A DNA stretch of 64,000 nucleotides, from contig NC_133946.1 of assembly GCF_031877795.1 (NCBI RefSeq), forward strand, positions 13,057,144-13,121,143, written 5' to 3'. Below, piece by piece: positions 12,446 to 64,000 of the stretch. A program made the translations under genes and the position numbers. The notes under the pieces were generated by a model. It ran no database searches, had not been told where the DNA came from, and was given only the letters and a program-made list of their open reading frames with translations. Positions within the stretch are counted from its first letter, which is position 1; each line of letters opens with the position of its first letter. This stretch comes from Strix aluco (Eukaryota; Chordata; Aves; Strigiformes; Strigidae).

Positions 12446-14285
12446 CTGTTTGTTTATATTCCTTGCAAACCTCTGCAGTTTCTGATGTTGAGTAGGTACA
12501 AACCCAGTAACTTTCCTGTGATTTTTTAAATGAATTTGTAATTAAAGTATAAAATGGTTATTATGAACCTGTCTTTTAGTAGGTTTGCTATTTCATGACA
12601 TAGTTTGATTTTTTTTCAATGTTTTTCACTAGGGCTGAGACAAGGCGTTTTATATCCCTGTTAATTTTTTTCTAACAGAAGCATCTCTTTAAAGCATTTT
12701 TTTTTTTTCTTGGCATGGGTTAGCAGCAAATTACTTTTTGTCATTGTATCATAGATACTGCTCCTGATCTGTGGTATTTTCAGTCTGGTTTTGTGCTACC
12801 TTGGTAGGTGATCAGAGTAGGGTATGAGCAGCTTGTAGCAGACAGACTTATTTCTGATGAGCTGATCACCTACGTTTCATGAGAGTCTGCTTTTCTTTTG
12901 CATTAACTTCAGTCTGCTTAGGTGGTGTTTCCATTTCAGTGAAGGCTTTTCAGCAGGACAGCTTGCCATGGCCTCTGCACAGCTGTGAATGTTGCCCAAG
13001 TACCACATTCATCTTTGGTCTGGTAACATAACTCCTGTTGAGATTCTGTCTGTAAGTTTTCCCTTAGTCTGAAGAAGAAAATACAAAATACTTGAATATG
13101 TTTGCAAGTCTGACAGCTAATGAAAATTAGATAAAGCTTCTTACCTTTAAAAAAAAACCCCAAACCAAACACTGTATTTTTTTTCATTTGCAGCATGACT
13201 TCTTTAGTTAGATTGGCTTTGAGGCTTGCGCAGTTCCTAACCTGACAGTGGTTCTGGTTTGCTATCAGCCTCATAGAACAAAATTGAGGGATTATTCGCA
13301 AAAAAGGTGAAGTAATTTCCTTTTTTTCTTCCCTCCCTCACACTTGTGTATATACAAAAGCTTCTTAAATGTACATGAAATGTCTGTAAATTATCAAGTC
13401 CTTTTGATTCAATGGAAATGTAATCACAAACATTAATTTCCATTACTTTTACACCATGATACGCTGTAAGGTCCAGAATGACTTCGAGATGTAGTTCTTC
13501 AGAGTGGAAGGAGTAACTTCACTTGTACAGGTGGATTGTGGCCATTTTATAAAAAGTTGCTAGTAACCATCTGGGAAAATACATACTCTTCTTAAGAAAA
13601 TTATGAATAAAACATCAGCTGAAAGAAGTGCTGCAGAGTTGCTACAAAGGCAAGAAGAAGCCACGGAATACTGAAGAATGTGGCACTGTAAAACCCATCT
13701 CCCACACCAAAGCTGTTTGCCTCCATCTGCACTTTAAAAATCTAAGTAGAAAGCTTTTGAACATATTACCCATCGACATGTTGTTCCAGTTTTTGTAATG
13801 TGAATCAGAGGAGAATACTGGACAAGGTGAGATGATGTTTCAAAAAATTTGCAGGTGCCTTCTGGATCCTCAAACTATGGCTATATAAAACAATCCCAGT
13901 GTTACCCAGAGGGCAGCATTTGAAAGGATCAGAATGAAAAATAGGAGGTGTATTATTTTGCCTTCTATAGTCGTTGTTAAAACTAAGTGTTCCCGAGCAT
14001 GGAACATTACTAGTGCACCATTTAACTGAGAAGGAAATGCCAAAGTAAAACAAATCCAGTACTGAGTGCCATGTTTTCGATTGGTGAATATTTTTTTAAA
14101 GTCTTATGGTATAAATACATAGAAAACAAGTTTGAGAATCAGTAACACTCTCCAGGAATTGTTACTCTAGTGTGGCAGACAGTTGTGTTTAAGTACATAG
14201 TATTTATTTTCCCATTGTTGTTGGTGCTTAATAAAGTGACCAAGCTTGCCTATTTTCCGAAGTTCTGCTCAAAATCCTACTTTTG
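12446..14285 (+). other. Possible extended DENND2B 3'UTR or intergenic DNA
   Basis: No coding exon is recognised. Two further AATAAA hexamers occur at 13606-13611 and 14230-14235, so a long 3'UTR is possible, ending only about 0.5 kb before the RPL27A start. A perfect 12-bp inverted repeat lies at 12804-12815 / 12862-12873. The remainder is AT-rich without clear repeats. Confidence 0.5.
14230..14235 (+). terminator. Distal candidate poly(A) signal AATAAA
   Basis: The hexamer sits at the sharp boundary between AT-rich DNA and the RPL27A CpG island. If used by DENND2B it would give a 3'UTR of about 2.5 kb. Confidence 0.3.
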
Positions 14286-14741
14286 CTACGGACCACAGCG
14301 GGCAGAGAAAGCAAGCTGTGCCTGTCAGTAAGCCCGCTAAATGCAAGGCCCGGAGCGGGCAGCTGGCCAGGGCTGCTGCCCCAGCCGCAGGCGCGGGGCG
14401 GGCCCAGCGGTGGCAGCCGGTGCGGTGCCCGCAGCCCTGGCACCGGTGCGTCCCGTCGCAGCCGCGGGTGACCGGCCAGCTATGCCGGCGCCGCGCCCCC
14501 AGCCCGCTCCCGCTTCAGAAACCGCCTGAAACGCTGCAGAAGCGCAGGTCAGCTCGTCCTGACCGGCCACCGGCGCCGGTCTCGCCCGGCCCACCCCGCC
14601 CGCCTCTACCACGCCGCGGCGGATCTCGCGAGACTCAGCCCCCACCGCTCCGGGTGCCTCCGCGAAGCCTCGCGAGAGCTCGGCCCGCCCGGCCCCTCCC
14701 ACCGCCCCCGCGTGCCTTTCCCCGCTCTCGCGAGGGCCGCG

Positions 14742-14755
14742 CTCTTTCTCTTCCC
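14742..14755 (+). promoter_or_regulatory. RPL27A: 5'TOP-type transcription start of RPL27A
   Basis: The sequence CTCTTTCTCTTCCC, starting with C and continuing with uninterrupted pyrimidines, precedes the ATG by about 30 bases. Ribosomal protein mRNAs start with such a tract, which puts translation under mTOR/LARP1 control. The exact start base is inferred. Confidence 0.65.
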
Positions 14756-14772
14756 TCGCGCACGCCGACAAG

Positions 14773-18105
<3,333 letters not shown>

Positions 18106-18132
18106 AGGCCTTTGTTTTATTCAAATTTTTTG

Positions 18133-18138
18133 AATAAA
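18133..18138 (+). terminator. RPL27A: RPL27A poly(A) signal
   Basis: AATAAA lies 28 bp after the stop codon, giving the very short 3'UTR typical of ribosomal protein mRNAs. Confidence 0.9.
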
Positions 18139-18159
18139 GACAGTATGTAAAATGTGCTG

Positions 18160-20755
18160 ATTTACAGAGGTTTCTGATTATTTTTTTCCTGACTTGTGCA
18201 GAGACTCTTCACACTTAAGTCTTGTCTGCTTAGTTATTTCTGGCATTTTTGATTAGTGGTTTGACTGCTTCTTACTATTGTTTGAAACTGCCTGACTAGT
18301 GTCCAGCATTTGACATGTACAAATACCTCCTTGTTTTTATGGGGTAGCAAAATACATCGGATCTTCCTGTATTTGTGCAGCTCTTTCAGTTGGTGATCCC
18401 CTCTACAGCTAACTCTGAAAAGGTAACTTCCTGTTCTGTTGATGGGGATTTTTGTACACTAAAATGACATCTAGGTGAAATCTGGCGGGATATTGCCTTG
18501 GCCTTTGGGAATGAAACAGCAAGAGTGTGGACAAAGAAATGCAATGGAACAATGCAAAGTGAGTAGTAGCGTGCCAAAGATTGCTGTGTGAAAGAGACTT
18601 AGTGTGGGAAATTGCTCTCAGTAAGTGGTGTGATCAGTAGGCTTCTTTCTGTGATAGCAAAACAATTCTAGTCCCATTTCCACTAGGGTGGGGTATAGGA
18701 GGGAATGAAGGGGGAAATCCGTGGGAATAGTGTGGGACCGTAGGGAATAGCTGAACTAGGTGGGAAGAAAGAATTCAAGTTTTCCACCCTGTTACTGCCA
18801 GACTTTGGTCATGAGCAGGAGTTCAAGCAGGTTTCTGCAGACACAGGGTCTGCCTAGTACATAGCTTTCTCACAAGTAATACTGGGTTTTGTGCAGAACA
18901 GTTGTGTGTGGTGTGTCTGCAGAACGGCAACTGTGCCTCCGAGAAAGAGCGATCGGTGTTTATCAGCGTTATGCATAGAAATAAGATGTATTTTGAATTT
19001 AGTTCAACAGTGTGGTTACTTTCATTAACAATGCCATGCAAAAGCAAAGGCCTTTCTAACTTAACAAGCGCTTGCATTTGTCCCTCCAGTGCTTCAGCTG
19101 CTGTTAGATGGATGACAGCTGTCTAGCTTCTGATCGCAGCCAGCATACAAAACGCAGACCATCTTAATCCATGTGCTTTTTAGAAACTGCCGGTGTAGTA
19201 CTGAGTACCAGCTGGGGTGTTTGCATCCTGTAGTCATCAGAATGTGAGGCTCATAGTCACCTCTAGCCTAAGTTGCCTCTTCACTGATAGTATAACACTC
19301 CATTTTTGCAATCTTAGCCAGAGCACAGCTTGTGAACACGTTGGATTTCTTTGAGATCGGGCTGACTTCTTCCACCCCAGGATGAAATTGCTTCTGCACG
19401 TACTAATTCTGAATTTCACTAATTGATAGCAGTTGTAGCAGCAGCATGCTGGCCTTTTGGTAGTTGTGGCACACTAGGCTAAAAGCTTTTAAAGCTTCCT
19501 GCCAGTGTTACTGGACTGATAGGTGGCAGTTCCGAGTTGGTGTGATTTTAAGGGTTAATAACAGCAGTAATGTACTGAAACTTGCTTAATGACTGAGCTG
19601 ATACAGTAACTGTTCAGTAACTTTTGCGGTTGATACCCTCCTCAAGTAGGGTACGTAATTCCTGACGTTACCATGTGTGGGACAGAAAGGGTGCCAGCTA
19701 GCTTCAATGTTCCTTACAGCTAATAGGAAGCAATGCCACAGCTCTAGAGCTGCGCTGTATGAATTTCTGATGCATTTGGCTTAAAATGACTACATAAAAT
19801 AATGCTTGCTTAGTTGTAAAATCAAAATAGGACTTACAGTTGCTAATGCAAGGCTTGACCCTGCGTGCCAAAGCAGACTCTATCAAACAGTAAATATCAA
19901 ACGATTACTTAAAGCTAATGAGTTAGCTCTTGTGTCAGACTAAAAGCATATAGAAACTGTCATGTAATTTTTATTCTCACTGCTAGAAGTCTTGAATTAC
20001 TGCTCATAGCTGCAAATTACCTTCTAGTACATGTGATATGATCCTAGATAATGAACTAACTTAGTGTTTGGCAGTAATTTCAAGGCCTTTTAGGGTAAAT
20101 CTGACATGCACTGCTTTGATAAAATAGTTCATTTTAGCCAGCAGTACTGCTAGTTGTGAAGATCTATAACTTAAATGAACAATTTTTAAGATACTGATGT
20201 AAGAGTACGTGAACTTTATTTTGTGACCACTGGAACCACCGTTTCCTAATATGTGATGCTGTTTGTCCGCTGCCAAAGCAAAACCGTTTCAATCCTCAAA
20301 GGTAAGTTGTGTGGGACTGCAAAATAAGGAGCGTTGTTACTCCCTCGTGTCAGTAACCAGGTCGCTGACCAGATCATAGGGACAGCGAAGGCTCTACTTT
20401 GGCTGAAGTGCCCCGTGCACACCACGAGAGGTAGGTGATGCTGGCTCACTAACACACATAGCAGACACCACTCTCAATTCTTTGGTATTTAATTCTTAAC
20501 ATATTTATGTCTTAAGTAATTCTTCCATATTGTGTAGTCTTGTGTACAAAAAGTTCTTTGTGGGAAGCATGCAGGCTCCACTAGCTCTGACCTCTGCTCT
20601 GCTGAAGCCTGGGTATTTTGTGTGGCTTTGGGTTTTTTGCATAGCTGAGTCTGTAACATACTACACCGAGGCTGGGACAGGACTTCTCCTTCCTTGGTGG
20701 CTGCCTGTCCTTGAGCCGACTTCCGAAATAACAGTCTGGAGGAATAAATCCAGCT
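18160..20755. other. Intergenic DNA between RPL27A and TRIM66
   Basis: No coding exon, RNA gene or clear transposon is recognised. Base composition is ordinary and becomes sharply GC-rich from about 20760. The distance from the RPL27A poly(A) signal to the TRIM66 CpG island is about 2.6 kb. Confidence 0.6.
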
Positions 20756-20759
20756 TTGG

Positions 20760-21300
20760 TTTTGAGGTCGAGCAGTTCGCGGCCTCCCGCTCCTACACAG
20801 CCCTTTTCCCAGCTGACTCGCCGCTACTGCCACGCGTCCAGCCGTTGGGCTCCGCTGGCGCAGCCCGGTGAGGCCGGGCTCCTCGCAAGCGGGGCCGGCT
20901 GCCGGGAGGCGCCGTGTCGGTGGGGGGACCCGCTGGGAGCCACCGAGCGCTCCGGGGAGCGGCGCCGGGCCGGCCGCCCCTCGCCATGGCAACGGCGTCC
21001 CGCTCCCGGCGGCGCCTCGGGGGAGGCCGCTTCCGCTTACGTAATGGGCCCCGCCCCCGGCCGGGGAGCCCCGCCCTAGTCCCGCCCCCCAGCTGTCACT
21101 CATGGCCGTGGGGCGCGCGGGGGCGCCCGTTGGGCGCGCGGGGGCGCCCGTTGCCGCGGCGGCGGCGGTTGGGCGCGCGCCCTCCCCTCAGAGCCAGCAG
21201 CGCCCCCGCGCCGTGCGGCGCCGGCTCCGTCCTTCCCGCCGTTGGGGCTCGGGCAGGCGGGGCTGCCCGCTGCCCACCCGCCCTTCTTGGGGTAAAATAC
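20760..21300 (+). promoter_or_regulatory. TRIM66: CpG island, likely TRIM66 promoter and untranslated first exon
   Basis: This dense CpG island has several GC boxes (CCCCGCCCCC), an RFX X-box-like GCCATGGCAAC at 20983-20993 and a perfect TTACGTAA at 21037-21044. It also has two exact 21-bp tandem units at 21111-21152. It is the only CpG island between RPL27A and the first TRIM66 coding exon. A donor-like G|GTAAAA near 21290 could end a 5'UTR exon. The open frames here are Arg/Pro/Gly-rich and are probably not coding. Confidence 0.65.
21111..21152 (+). repeat. Two exact 21-bp GC-rich tandem units
   Basis: The unit GGGCGCGCGGGGGCGCCCGTT lies at 21111-21131 and again at 21132-21152, with a partial third unit from 21171. 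It is a minisatellite-like expansion inside the CpG island. Confidence 0.85.
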
Positions 21301-23950
21301 TGGCGGGGAGTCTTTCCGAGGTGCGGGAGGGCTGTGTAGTCACAAACAAACTGCATTTACCGGCTTAGCAAGAAGCTCCTGGGAGGGCTGATAGGAAACC
21401 CCCGGGATGGCTGTCCGCGATGTCCAAATAAAAGATTTTCCTACATAAAAATAGGAGAAATGAGGAGGCTAAATAAAGACTAACTAACTTCTTAAATGTG
21501 AAAGCTCTTCCTTTTTATTTGTTTGGCTATTTTGGTTTTTTTTTGTTATTTGGGTTTTTTTTTAAACTGATAAACATTATGCTTTGGTAGATGGGGATAT
21601 TTTTACTCCATGTTTTCCAAATTCTTGGCAACTTACAGTACTGCTAATGAAGCAGTTATAGACAAAACTTGTAAAATTGATGTTATAATGTTTTAAAATG
21701 CTGTAATGAGCCTTGTATAGCAACATCCACATTTAATGGAAGAAGATAAAAAAGTCATCAGATTAAATCTGAGAAAAAGGAAATGGAAAGACTTGCACAG
21801 AGCATTTATCCCTAAAATACAGAAAGGATAAAGTGATAAAGTTATGAGAGTGTGTCATTACAAACCTCTTGTGTGAAATGCATTAATGCTTTACTGGAAG
21901 TTCCGGTCCTGGATGCTTCCCTTTGATTTGTGTTGGGGTGGCCGTTGCCTTCCCAAGGCCACGACTGCTCTTTTGCTCTGGGCTGACACACCAAAAGCCA
22001 GCATTTTTCTTCCTGTTCCAGGTGTGACAGCCTGCCAGCTGCCTTCCCAGCTCTCCCCATCTTCGTTTCTGTCCTGCGTCCTGCCTCGTTACCCTCACAT
22101 CGCCAAATGCAATTAAGTTTTCTTTGTAATCGCCGCTGCCGGACTTGGTGTTTCCCATCAGCGTAGCCAAGTCACTGGTAATGCAGCTGCCTGACAGCTG
22201 ATTTGCATACCTGTCTCAGCAGGAAATTTTGAACACTTTTATATCACCTTCATCCTTCTCCCTCTTACCAACAAACTTGTACATAGTTTCGTATGTTATG
22301 CAAAAAGCATAAATCAAAATGTATGGTAACTCGCTTCTGCTCACTCAGCCACAGGTTTAGCCTTTATGGTGATACAGCATTTCCCAGTGTTAGGCTTTGT
22401 TTGCTCTGATTCTCTGTGTACGGATGCCTTGGCCCTGGGCTGTGGTTTCTCTGTCTAAACTATGTGATAGTCTAAGACCTCAACTTCCTACTGCAGAAAT
22501 TACATGTTTTTGTAGGTGCTGCTTTGTCTTCTTAGCAACAGTAGTTGCAAGAAACAATAGAGATGGAGCGAGCTGAGAAGCTGTGCTGCTCTAATGACAT
22601 TTGCCTCCGAAAGATGGTTGATGAAGATGCACTGTAAAAAGTGAGCTCATATAATAAGCACTGATATAATGCTTATTAGTTAAACCACAGGTACAATTAC
22701 CACAGCTCATTTCTAAAGGGACCTCTAGTTTTGAAATTGCAATCATAAATTTTAGTGGTCGATTGGAATTTGTCTAAGTGAATTCAGTAAAGTTGGTGGA
22801 TATCTACCTATTTTCATTTGTTCCTAGAATGGGGTCTTGGGTGTGAAATATGATGCAGACTTTAACATATGGTCCATTTTTTCTAAAATATTTTAAATAG
22901 CAATGACTTCAGGATGCCACACTTAAAAAATTCCTGGCTGTGAATTTCTGAGACATTCATAATTTTTTGCATTGTGGAAAATAAACCTTAGTATCCATAA
23001 AGCTTAGTAACCATTTCTACTGGAATCTACCCCGAGACAGAATCGCTCAAGAGAATACATAGCCCTAAGATTAGAGCTGCTGCCTTTCTGTGCTGGGGAA
23101 ATCTGAAGATTGTAGCTGCAAGTTATGTACTGCTGGTAGCAAGGTCACCATGCCAAGGCAATGGCAGCTACATGGGGCTCCGGCCCCAGGAGCTTCAGTC
23201 AGCGGGAAGGGTGATTCCAGGGGAGATGAGACTCTTATTTTCTTTTTCTCCTCTGATGCAACTTTCAAGTTTCCCTTTGCAGGCTGTACCTGATCAACAT
23301 CTCTCAAAATCTCAGAATCGAGGATGGAACATGAACTGCAAAACTCTCAATTTACTTTGGGGAGCTTAGGTTGGTAAGAGGAACATTGTCCTGCTTGTGG
23401 GAAGCTCAGGTTTGGTCTCTAATTCGATCTGTGGTCATCCTGACAATTGAAATTTGATTACTGCAAAGTGCATTTAATTAAATTTCTGTGAAGAAGATTG
23501 GCAGAAGATGCTGTACATTTATCAAGGCAGCTTTCTAACATGCATTGCTGAAACGATGGACATATGAACAGTTATGCTTATTTGTTTTACCTGAAAACTG
23601 TAAAATATTGAGGTGAAATTGTAAAAGCAGTAAGAGAATATAATCATTTTTACTGCTCACTTTCAGTGCGTCTAGCAGGAAATGTACATCGTGTGACAAT
23701 TCATCCTGGTAACAGCTTTGTAAGTAGATCAATAGAACAGATTACTTCAGTTTTTACAGAAGTTGCAAGTACTATAGAGAGATAGTGGGATCATGGTTTG
23801 TAAACCTTAAACCACACTTTCCTGCACAACAATCTGCAAAGATACTCTTTTTTGTGAAGCAGGTATGTGATTTTCAGCTGCAAGGAACTTCCTCTTCACA
23901 AGGACTAAATAAATGTTTCTGAGAACATGCATCCCGCTGTTGCCTTCTAG
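21300..23950 (+). other. TRIM66: TRIM66 5' intron(s)
   Basis: This is non-coding sequence between the CpG island and the acceptor at 23949-23950. A POU octamer ATTTGCAT at 22201-22208 follows two CAGCTG E-boxes. Two stretches look like possible untranslated exons: about 22541-22638, and 23667-23719 between TTTCAG and GTAAGT. Neither can be confirmed. Confidence 0.5.
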
Positions 23951-62390
<38,440 letters not shown>

Positions 62391-63534
62391 GTACCAGGCT
62401 TTTCATTATTTCATTTAGGTTTTTGGTCTGTCTTTCTTAGGACTGTGCATTGCAAGCATTGCAAAGCAGTGTGCTCGTTAATGTACTTACATATAAATGT
62501 GTATTTGCAGCAAGCTTCAAATATTATCAGAGTACTTAATCCAATGGAAAAGCATGTTTGATCTCATTTGTGGAGGAAAAACATGGAAATGATATGCCTT
62601 GAAATTTTAACATCCTTCATCTATGAACCAGAAATGAGTATGTCTGTGTGAAGTACCTGGAGTATTAGTTCTCTTAGAAGCACTCCTGTTAATGAGACCT
62701 GCAGTTATGACTATTGAAGAGCTGGTTTGAAGAGTCCAAATTAATTAAAACCCTCCCTACTTCCAAAATGTAATGTGCCTTCACATCAGTAGCATAGCAA
62801 ATTTTTGTTAGGTTAATATATTGCACAGTATGTGCATTTGCTTGGCTCTGTCTACTGTGGAACATTCCCTTCAGCCAAGGCCTATTTCTTCAGCCTTGAT
62901 GGAGAATTAGACCTTACTTAACTCTTTTCATGGGCAAATTGCCAGCATCCTTGTGCTACAGTGTAAAGCCTCATTCCTGCAAACACTAAAAGTCAATGGG
63001 ACTATTCATGCAAGCAAGGGATTGCAGGATCAAGCTGTTATCCTGTGACTTATGCCAGTATTTGGCTGCTTTTCTCTGTAAAAGATGAATTAATATTTCC
63101 ATCTCTATGCTGTATTTTTATTCAGAGAATTCTAATTAGTACAAAGGAGGCCTAGCTCAGTGAGCCAAGGAGATGGATTTGTCTTCTCTTACGTGTACTA
63201 TGCCAAATTGTGACAATTATGCCACAATCATTTCTGTGAGTTGTAAGAATCAGGTGCACCCCTAAAAAGCTGTGCCTCAGTCAGTCTTAAGTGTCTCTGA
63301 GAGGAGCAGCTTTGTAGTATCTGGTTTGGGCCATGTGACACTAGACACAGAAAGCAGCCCCGACGTATAGAATCTCACTATCTATAACAGATGTTACAGA
63401 TTTGCTCTGTGCAAAGGGCAGGTCCTGTTGTGCAAGAGGATGGAAAGACAGGAGCATTGAATTCAGTTTTCACAAGGAAGGATCAGAAGGGAGCAATTCC
63501 CATCCTGCTCTCACTGTTTAAAGGTGTGCAGTGA

Positions 63535-63590
63535 GGGGACACCTGAGGAGATACAGTCACCAGGGGACACCTGAGGTGATACAGTCACCA
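63535..63590 (+). repeat. 28-bp direct tandem duplication
   Basis: The unit beginning GGGGACACCTGAGG and ending GATACAGTCACCA occurs twice back to back, with one A/T difference. Confidence 0.85.
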
Positions 63591-63689
63591 TGTGCAATGT
63601 GCACCAGTGACAGGGATTAACTGTTGCAAAGGCACGTTATCTTAGTTAGCGGCTCTCAGTAGGACTTGATGGCTTCAGCAGTGATGTGC

Positions 63690-64000
63690 TGCCAAACCAC
63701 ACTGCTTCTGGTGTATATCTCCAATGACTCATCCTTTTCTAATATCAAATCTAAACATTTCAGCTTAATTTACAACAAAATACTTCTTATCCTAGCCTCA
63801 AGGGATGTGGTAAAAATTGTACATAATTTCATCATTTTCCCTCTTACAGCCACTTTTCTTCTTATCATGGCTTGCATAAACCCCCTCCGCTTCTCTTCCC
63901 TAGACTAAACAAATCTGATGGTTTCAGTCTCTCCTCATGGCTCAGGGTTGTGCTTTTTAAAACCACTTCATTCCGGCTGCACTATTCTGGGTGCTCCGCA
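63690..64000 (-). mobile_element. Antisense CR1-like LINE fragment, runs off the window
   Basis: Read on the + strand, the order of blocks matches the reverse complement of the CR1 3' region: CTAATATCAAATCTAAACAT, TTCTTATCCTAGCC, CGCTTCTCTTCCCTAGACTA, CAGTCTCTCCTCATGGCTCA. It is strongly diverged and continues past position 64000. Confidence 0.65.

Larger units (their letters stand above)
62391..64000 (+). other. TRIM66: Start of next TRIM66 intron
   Basis: No further exon is recognised before the window ends. It contains a 28-bp tandem duplication (63535-63590) and an antisense CR1-like fragment. Confidence 0.6.

Noticed and set aside
20489-21368. Several open frames in the CpG island before TRIM66
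   Set aside because: Low-complexity Arg/Pro/Gly composition, including translation of the 21-bp tandem repeat. No family match; more likely promoter and 5'UTR.
22541-22638. Possible exon with MERAEKLCCSNDICLRKMVD after CTTCTTAG
   Set aside because: The frame stops after 24 codons and is followed by a weak GTAAAA donor. No TRIM66 resemblance; at most an untranslated exon.
23667-23719. 53-bp segment between TTTCAG and GTAAGT upstream of the TRIM66 start exon
   Set aside because: The splice sites are acceptable and a 5'UTR exon is possible, but nothing else supports it.

Overview
The window looks like nuclear DNA from a bird. It has intron-split vertebrate genes, CpG-island promoters, few interspersed repeats and CR1-type LINE remnants with the reverse-transcriptase signature and 3' end common in avian genomes. 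The neighbourhood DENND2B (formerly ST5), RPL27A, TRIM66 corresponds to human 11p15.4. I identified the genes by reading exons and splice sites and comparing them with remembered family sequences; no database search was possible. The species cannot be named.

Layout. Positions 1-6600 are intronic for DENND2B, with no recognisable exon. Positions 6601-11720 hold the last six coding exons of DENND2B on the + strand, covering the end of the cDENN domain and the dDENN domain; a CpG island sits in the final long intron at about 10.49-11.07 kb. DENND2B 3'UTR or downstream DNA follows, with three possible poly(A) signals. A CpG-island promoter at about 14.29-15.2 kb, with three TCTCGCGAGA-type elements and a 5'TOP start, drives RPL27A on the + strand. 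Its five coding exons (14773-18105) give exactly 148 residues. RPL27A introns 3 and 4 each carry one SNORA3-like H/ACA snoRNA.

After about 2.6 kb of intergenic DNA, a CpG island at about 20.76-21.3 kb is the likely promoter of TRIM66 (+ strand). Twelve coding exons of TRIM66 are readable from 23996 to 62390. In order they encode a complete RING finger, B-box 1, B-box 2, coiled coil, a long Gln/Pro-rich linker and part of the central region. The gene runs out of the window before its PHD finger and bromodomain. Its introns contain a younger CR1 fragment, an older CR1/L3-like fragment, an antisense CR1-like tail at the window's end, and several homopolymer tracts.

The three genes have no shared pathway: a Rab GEF of membrane traffic, a 60S ribosomal protein that also hosts snoRNAs, and a chromatin co-repressor. 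The most interesting observations are an in-frame 24-nt candidate microexon of TRIM66 at 59138-59161 with a very long T tract and UGC elements; the orientation of RPL27A relative to its neighbours, which differs from the human arrangement as I remember it; an unexplained CpG island inside the DENND2B tail; and the complete TRIM66 RING encoded upstream of the start commonly used for mammalian TRIM66.
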